A stretch of DNA of 64,000 nt from Alloacidobacterium sp035547425. Its GTDB lineage: Bacteria > Acidobacteriota > Terriglobia > Terriglobales > Acidobacteriaceae. The position numbers were made by a program, and so were the translations under genes. Each line of letters starts with the position of its first letter. Positions within the stretch are counted from its first letter, which is position 1. The notes below the pieces were generated by a model. It saw only the letters and a program-made list of their open reading frames with translations, was not told the origin of the DNA and did no database searches. The DNA lies in contig DASZUU010000049.1 in NCBI GenBank assembly GCA_035547425.1, forward strand, positions 1 to 64,000, given 5' to 3'. Shown piece after piece: positions 59,397 to 64,000 of this stretch.

Positions 59397-59468
59397 TTAT
59401 CGATTGCGGGGCAGCACACGCTGCGTTTCGCCGGCAGGGCGGTCCGGAACGCGAACATGCTTCTTCAT
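59397..59468 (-). CDS. short upstream frame before the aldo/keto reductase
   Basis: A 23-codon frame (MKKHVRVPDRPAGETQ...) with AAGGAGG 5 bases before its ATG, the best ribosome site of this neighbourhood. It ends 19 bases before the reductase start. It may be a leader peptide or a small protein. No similarity was recognised, so the call rests on the ribosome site and position. Confidence 0.35.
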   Translation of the reverse strand: MKKHVRVPDRPAGETQRVLPRNR

Positions 59469-59666
59469 CCCGGCCTCCTTGCGTAACATGCTCTAAGTTA
59501 GACGCTGTGAAGCAACAGCGATGTGCAAAAAACCGCCATTCTTTTGGCGAATGACGCCAACTTTTCCGCACGAATTTGATAACGGCATAGAGGAAGTACA
59601 TACGCCTATAGGCAGGCCTGATATCGATGCGCGACAATAATCCTGTCACGCTGGGAGCGCTAACGT

Positions 59667-59936
59667 ATGTGCCGAAATATCAGGAATCTCTTCAATTTCG
59701 ATCCGCCCGTCACGGACGAGGAGGTGCGCGCCGCTTCGTTGCAGTTTGTCCGCAAGATCAGCGGCTTCAACAAGCCGTCCAAGGCTAATGAAGAGGCTTT
59801 CCATACTGCGGTTGAAGAGGTAGCCGCTGTTTCTGCAAAGCTGTTGCGCTCGCTCGAAACGACGGCGCCGCCGAAGAATCGCGAAGAAGAGGCGGCAAAA
59901 GCGAGAGCTCGCGCCGCCGAGCGATTTACGCACTAG
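59667..59936 (+). CDS. DUF2277 family protein
   Basis: 89 residues starting MCRNIRNLFNFDPPVTDEEV, the DUF2277 signature, and continuing AASLQFVRKISGFNKPSKANEEAF. The function is unknown; the family is common in soil bacteria. Its stop overlaps the convergent glycosyltransferase by 4 bases. Confidence 0.9.
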   Translation: MCRNIRNLFNFDPPVTDEEVRAASLQFVRKISGFNKPSKANEEAFHTAVEEVAAVSAKLLRSLETTAPPKNREEEAAKARARAAERFTH

Positions 59937-61246
59937 CGCGCCTGAAACCAGCGCACCCGCCACGATTTTTCCGCTTCGTGAAAAACATATACGCACAGAA
60001 TCGTGATCAGCGGCTCCAGCGGATGCCGGAAGCGCGCTCCCGGCGTTACGAAATAATAGCTCACCGGCAGCAGTAGAAACGCCCAGGCAAACAAGCTCGC
60101 TGCCGGAATGCGCTTTCGCCACGCAACCCATAGTCCGATCAGCGACGCAAAGCTTGCAAAGGCATAGTTCAGCTCGCGAATGATTTCTACCTGCAGCTTT
60201 CCTTTGCCCTCGTCCGAGTGCGGAAAACCGGCCCAGTAGAAATAGAACCGCTTCAGGCTGATCCAGGCAAAGTGCAGTTTGTGCTCGCGGATGTAGGCTT
60301 TCGCCTTATCGCCCTGCATCTTTACGTAGCGCACCTCGCCCATTTTGCGATAGAGCTCAACCTTCTGTGCCCCGGTCACAATCGGGAGCGTGCCGCCCCA
60401 CGCATATCCAATCGATCCCGGCCCGTTGCCCTCGTACAACTCGGCGCCCAGGTTGCCGCGAATCGGAATAAAAACGTGGAAGACGTGCCAGTTGCGAAGA
60501 ATCCACGGCGTCAGGCAGACCCAGAAGACAACCGAAGCCAGCACGGCTCCGCGAATCGCCGCCGCCTTATTCGCTGCTCCGAAGATGATCCAAAGCCCGC
60601 ACGCAGGCAAAAACAGCAGCGGAGAAGGATTCGCCAGCGCCACGCATCCCCACAACACCGCAAACCAAAGCCAGTTGCCGAGCGTGTTCTTTTCCTCGCC
60701 GCCAATGCCGCGAATCCGCAGCGCGAATACAAATGCCCAGGCAAAGAACATCGTCGTCACCGGCATGTCCCAAACCCAGCGCACGGCATACTGCATGGCT
60801 GCCGGATACAAAGCCCAAAGCCATCCCGACCACAGCGCGATGCTTTCGCCCTTTTGCAATTTCCCATAGCAGCGCCTGGCAATTTCATAAACGGCCGGAA
60901 CCGTCGCCGCGGAACAAATGCTGTTGATGGTGAGAATCACCCATCCGGAAAGCTTGCTGTAGATGCCGAACAGCTTGAACACACCGCCAAGAATCAGCGG
61001 GTACATCGGCGGATTCCACGCCGTCGGGCCGGTATTGCTCACAAACGGATCGGCGTAGCCGCGTCCTGAAGCGAGCGCCCGCGCAATCCGGCCCATCTCC
61101 CAGCCGAATTCGAAGTGATCGAAATATGCGTGTGAGCGGTAACTGCGTGCAATCGTGATGTAAAGCACGCGCACCAGCAGCGCAACCCAGAACATTGTTT
61201 TAGGAGAACGCCAGTCGATGCGGCGTTTCGTTTCTATGACAACCAT
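59933..61246 (-). CDS. GT39/ArnT-like membrane glycosyltransferase
   Basis: 437 residues, about ten membrane segments. The first loop contains HFEFGWEMGRIARALASGRGYADPF, a weak form of the periplasmic acidic motif of PMT-like transferases. GPTAWNPPMYPLILGGVFKLFG follows and is the block shared with acidobacterial ArnT-like proteins. ATG 61246 overlaps the epimerase stop by 13 bases, so the two are coupled. A role in glycan or lipid decoration is inferred from this pairing. Confidence 0.82.
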   Translation of the reverse strand: MVVIETKRRIDWRSPKTMFWVALLVRVLYITIARSYRSHAYFDHFEFGWEMGRIARALASGRGYADPFVSNTGPTAWNPPMYPLILGGVFKLFGIYSKLSGWVILTINSICSAATVPAVYEIARRCYGKLQKGESIALWSGWLWALYPAAMQYAVRWVWDMPVTTMFFAWAFVFALRIRGIGGEEKNTLGNWLWFAVLWGCVALANPSPLLFLPACGLWIIFGAANKAAAIRGAVLASVVFWVCLTPWILRNWHVFHVFIPIRGNLGAELYEGNGPGSIGYAWGGTLPIVTGAQKVELYRKMGEVRYVKMQGDKAKAYIREHKLHFAWISLKRFYFYWAGFPHSDEGKGKLQVEIIRELNYAFASFASLIGLWVAWRKRIPAASLFAWAFLLLPVSYYFVTPGARFRHPLEPLITILCVYVFHEAEKSWRVRWFQAR

Positions 61247-62271
61247 TTCAGCAGCCGGATCGCTCCCATCGAAGCAGGTTTGGAGTGTGCCGAAGCATCG
61301 GTGCGCGAGTGAATCTCGTCTTTGCGCTCGGCATAATACTGGTAGGCGCGGGTCAGCATCTCTTCGTTGGTCATCGTCGGCTGCCAACCCAATTTTGTTT
61401 TCGCCTTGGTCGTATCGAAGAGAAAATCTTCGGCAATCATCTGGTAGTGATACGGCCCCAGCGGCGATACCTTCAGCTTATGCGCCAGCTTCATCGCGGC
61501 CAGTGTCGGGCCTTTCGGCAGCGAGCGCACGCGCGATTTGCTGCCCGCAGTGCGAATCACAGCCTCGTACACCTCGCGCAGCGACTTCACATTGTCCGAG
61601 CCGACGTGGAACGTATCCGACCCGTTGTAATCAAGCGCCTGGATGCATGCCGTCGCCAGGTCCTGCGCGTAGATGAACTGGTAGCGATTGTTGCCCTTGC
61701 CGACAACCCAGATCGTGTTGCCGTCATGCATAAACTCAAACAGAATCGCTAGCAAGCCGAGGCGCCCGCTATCGATAATCGTCGGGCAGCGCAGCGTCAC
61801 AATATCGAGCTTGTCCACATACTTCGCCAGTCCCTGTTCGGCTACCAACTTCGATTTGCCGTAAATTTCAACCGGCTGCGGCGGCTCATTCTCGGCTACC
61901 GGATGCCCCAGGTTGCTGGCCCAGAGGCAATTGGTCGAAATAAAGACCATCTTCTTCACGCCTGCATTCACGCAGGCTTTCGCCAGGTTCAGCGTACCGT
62001 CAATATTCGAAGTCCAAAGATCGTTCCGGTCGATCTTTCCATGCGCCAGCATGGCCGCGCAGTGAATCACTCCATCGAAACGCTGTTCCTGAAAAACCTT
62101 GGCCAGTAGCGCCGTATCGCGCAGATCGCCCTGGATACTCTGCAGCCCCGGCAGGCTGTCCGCATCCGGAAGCAGATCGAAATTGATGCAGGTATAGCCT
62201 TCGGCCAGCAATCTGCGTTTCAGCACACCGCCAAAGAAACCAGAGCCGCCTGTGACAAGGATATGAGGCAT
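61234..62271 (-). CDS. NAD-dependent epimerase/dehydratase (extended SDR)
   Basis: 345 residues. The NAD motif is VTGGSGFFGG (GxxGxxG), the catalytic pair is in EIYGKSKLVAE (YxxxK), and the body follows the UDP-glucose 4-epimerase-like fold. ATG 62271 is used. It probably makes or modifies a nucleotide sugar for the coupled transferase. Confidence 0.92.
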   Translation of the reverse strand: MPHILVTGGSGFFGGVLKRRLLAEGYTCINFDLLPDADSLPGLQSIQGDLRDTALLAKVFQEQRFDGVIHCAAMLAHGKIDRNDLWTSNIDGTLNLAKACVNAGVKKMVFISTNCLWASNLGHPVAENEPPQPVEIYGKSKLVAEQGLAKYVDKLDIVTLRCPTIIDSGRLGLLAILFEFMHDGNTIWVVGKGNNRYQFIYAQDLATACIQALDYNGSDTFHVGSDNVKSLREVYEAVIRTAGSKSRVRSLPKGPTLAAMKLAHKLKVSPLGPYHYQMIAEDFLFDTTKAKTKLGWQPTMTNEEMLTRAYQYYAERKDEIHSRTDASAHSKPASMGAIRLLKWLS

Positions 62272-62361
62272 TTTGTCCAGTCTAAATGACCACCCCGGAA
62301 TCGAGGACAAACCTCGCCCTTCGCCTTCGACTCAGGATAGGACATCCGATGAAGAAGATTT

Positions 62362-62826
62362 TCAGCTCTCTTTCGCAGCGGCTTCCAGCGTGGGCAAATC
62401 CATCTTGATCATCCCCATCATGGCTTCCATGGCTTTGGGGTGGCTGATCAGCTTTTCAATGTTGCGCGGGACAATCTGCCAGCAAAGGCCGAAGCGATCG
62501 GTCAGCCATCCGCAAGCCATCGGTTTGCCGCCTTCGATCAATTTGTCCCAGTAGCTGTCGATCTCTTCCTGTGAATCGCAGCGGATGAAGAACGAAAAAG
62601 CCGGGGTGAGCTGATATGTAGGACCGCCGTTGAGAAAGACCATCTCCTGTCCTTCCAGCTCAAGCGTAACTGTGGCAATCTTTCCTACTGGCCACGGGCC
62701 TACACCTTTCGAGCGCACTTCATTAAGCTTGCGTGCATGCGGAAAGACGCCGAGATAAAACTCAGCGGCCTCTTCGGCGTTGTCATTGAACCAGAGAAAT
62801 GGCGCCAGTTTGTTCATGGCTGGCAT
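62362..62826 (-). CDS. VOC family protein (PhnB-like)
   Basis: 154 residues. APFLWFNDNAEEAAEFYLGVFP opens a glyoxalase-like fold, and ACGWLTDRFGLCWQIVPRNIEKLI is the C-terminal PhnB/3-demethylubiquinone-like signature. The catalytic metal ligands of true dioxygenases are not obvious, so the function is open. Confidence 0.88.
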   Translation of the reverse strand: MPAMNKLAPFLWFNDNAEEAAEFYLGVFPHARKLNEVRSKGVGPWPVGKIATVTLELEGQEMVFLNGGPTYQLTPAFSFFIRCDSQEEIDSYWDKLIEGGKPMACGWLTDRFGLCWQIVPRNIEKLISHPKAMEAMMGMIKMDLPTLEAAAKES

Positions 62827-62870
62827 GGTATCAGCCGGAGCCCCACGTTCGGCAAGGCCGCCTCTGCCGG

Positions 62871-64000
62871 CTATTCAAAACGTAGTGCGGTCATCGGATC
62901 TACCCTGGTGGCGCGTAGCGCCGGAATCCAAGTAGCCGCCAATGCAACAACGCTCAGTAACAACGGCGTCAGGATAAAGGCCAGCGGGTCCCATGCCTTG
63001 ACGCCGAATAAAAAGCTGGCGAGGAAGCGCGTCAGCCAGAATGCCGCAACGATGCCAATCGCCACACCGCAAAGCGTCAGCATCATTCCCTGGCCGAGAA
63101 CCATGTTGCGAAGCTGCGATGCCTGCGCTCCCATCGCCATGCGAATCCCAAGCTCCTGCGTGCGCTGCTCTACAGAAAAAGCCATCAACCCATAAATGCC
63201 CACAGCCGCCAGCAATAATCCGGATGCGCCGAAGACCGTCAGCAGCAGCATGTTGAAACGCTGCTGCGAAATCATCAGATGGTCAATCTCATCCATGGTG
63301 CGGATATGCGCGACCGGCAACCCGCCCGTAGCTTCTCGCAACGCCGCGGTCACCGGTGCGACTAAAGCATGCGGGTCGCCTTGCGTGCGCACAACCCACC
63401 ACAGCGGAGCCACGCGCGAATTGAGCGCCGTTTCGCCATCCGGCATCTGTGCCAACGGAATATACATAGTCGGAAATGCATCGCGATTCGGCCCGCCATC
63501 ACGCGTGTTGCCGACGATGCCTATGATCTGGCGGGGCGGTTCCGCAAAGGCTGGCCCTGCGCCCGGTCCTTTCTGTAAGCGGTCTCGCAGCGGATTGCCA
63601 TTTGGCCAATACTGTTTCGCCATGGCCTCATTGATGATGACAACCCCGGGAGCCGAGGCGTCATCCTGATCCGTGAACATGCGCCCGCGCACCAGCGGAA
63701 TCTTGAAGACATCGAAATAGCTCCATGAGACGGAGTAGTATCCGGCCATGCCGCTGAAGGGAGAATTCCCTTTGGGCCGTCCCACAACATCAAACGGCAT
63801 CCCGAATGCGCCTTGCAGAGGGAGTCCATTGCCCGCAGCGGCTTCCAATACTCCGGGAATGGCCTTGATGCGTTCCGTGCCCTGGCGAATGATCTGTGCC
63901 ACCGGAGCGCTGGTCTGGAAGCGTCCGCCGCTGATCGACATAGCCATCGTCAAAGTGTTGTGCGTATCGAATCCGGGATCGACAGCCTGCAACTTGAGAT
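62871..64000 (-). CDS. MacB-like ABC permease (ADOP type), N-terminus outside window
   Basis: The frame is open at the right edge, so the first part of the protein is missing. The visible 377 residues hold the second MacB core domain (FDTHNTLTMAMSISGGRF) and the FtsX membrane repeat with YGLMAFSVEQRTQELGIRMAMGAQASQ. The C-terminus IPALRATRVDPMTALRFE is the end typical of ADOP permeases. As with the 30101 gene, no ATPase is adjacent. Confidence 0.9.
   Translation of the reverse strand, partial: LKLQAVDPGFDTHNTLTMAMSISGGRFQTSAPVAQIIRQGTERIKAIPGVLEAAAGNGLPLQGAFGMPFDVVGRPKGNSPFSGMAGYYSVSWSYFDVFKIPLVRGRMFTDQDDASAPGVVIINEAMAKQYWPNGNPLRDRLQKGPGAGPAFAEPPRQIIGIVGNTRDGGPNRDAFPTMYIPLAQMPDGETALNSRVAPLWWVVRTQGDPHALVAPVTAALREATGGLPVAHIRTMDEIDHLMISQQRFNMLLLTVFGASGLLLAAVGIYGLMAFSVEQRTQELGIRMAMGAQASQLRNMVLGQGMMLTLCGVAIGIVAAFWLTRFLASFLFGVKAWDPLAFILTPLLLSVVALAATWIPALRATRVDPMTALRFE

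Noticed and set aside
1..64000. CRISPR arrays, prophage, insertion sequences, rRNA or tRNA genes
   Set aside because: None seen: no regularly spaced repeats, transposase or integrase motifs, or recognisable structural RNA other than the SAM aptamer.

Overview
The window looks like a chromosomal segment from an acidobacterium (Acidobacteriota, Terriglobia-type). This is an inference from content. There are two MacB-like permeases of the large acidobacterial 'ADOP' type with no ATPase gene beside them, an hrcA-grpE-dnaJ block without dnaK, several secreted glycoside hydrolases, a compact type IV pilus/type II secretion inner-membrane block, and short palindromic repeats between genes. Most of it reads as ordinary core chromosome. 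No phage, transposase, CRISPR array, rRNA or tRNA gene was recognised.

Layout. 1-8.2 kb: a thiolase cut by the window edge, a CPBP membrane protease, a tiny Lys/Ala-rich peptide gene with its own promoter and terminator, rsmE, then dnaJ-grpE-hrcA and a GH31 glucosidase on the minus strand. 8.3-10.3 kb: a SAM-I type riboswitch ahead of a threonine-synthase-like gene that overlaps a CysO/ThiS-like sulfur-carrier gene with an unusual Cys-rich tail; this is the most interesting locus. 10.3-18.7 kb: PIG-L deacetylase, a secreted repeat protein, a glycosyltransferase and rnhB. Next come genes that appear to separate rnhB from rplS: a TetR/SDR pair, an A+T-rich secreted orphan and a VapBC-type toxin-antitoxin pair. 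18.7-23 kb: acetyltransferase, GT39-type glycosyltransferase, nrnA, rbfA.

23.4-36.2 kb is a carbohydrate and envelope stretch: GH27 alpha-galactosidase, a large GH38 enzyme with an extra N-terminal beta domain, a type IV pilin, LolA, an ADOP permease, a GH3 beta-glucosidase and a YCF48-like propeller. 36.4-42.9 kb is a tightly packed pilC-pilB-pilM-pilN-pilO-pilP-pseudopilin operon with no secretin. 43-48.8 kb: ErpA, a ComEA-like lipoprotein, PhoU, and aromatic amino-acid genes (phenylalanine hydroxylase and divergent HPPD, flanking a nicotinamidase). 49-56.2 kb: MFS transporter, YceI, MarR, a LuxR regulator with a degenerate receiver, PilZ, an ATP-grasp-like protein, a membrane protein and rpmA/rplU. 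56.4-64 kb: LCM-type methyltransferase, HEPN protein, aldo/keto reductase, DUF2277, a sugar epimerase/GT39 pair, a VOC protein and a second ADOP permease cut by the window edge.

Working links. PhhA (Phe to Tyr) and HPPD (4-hydroxyphenylpyruvate to homogentisate) are two steps of Phe/Tyr catabolism. The GH31, GH27, GH38 and GH3 enzymes all carry signal peptides and probably act on plant or microbial polysaccharide in the periplasm or outside. LolA, the pilin and the pilus block serve the envelope. The riboswitch ties the ThrC-like/CysO-like pair to methionine or S-adenosylmethionine supply.
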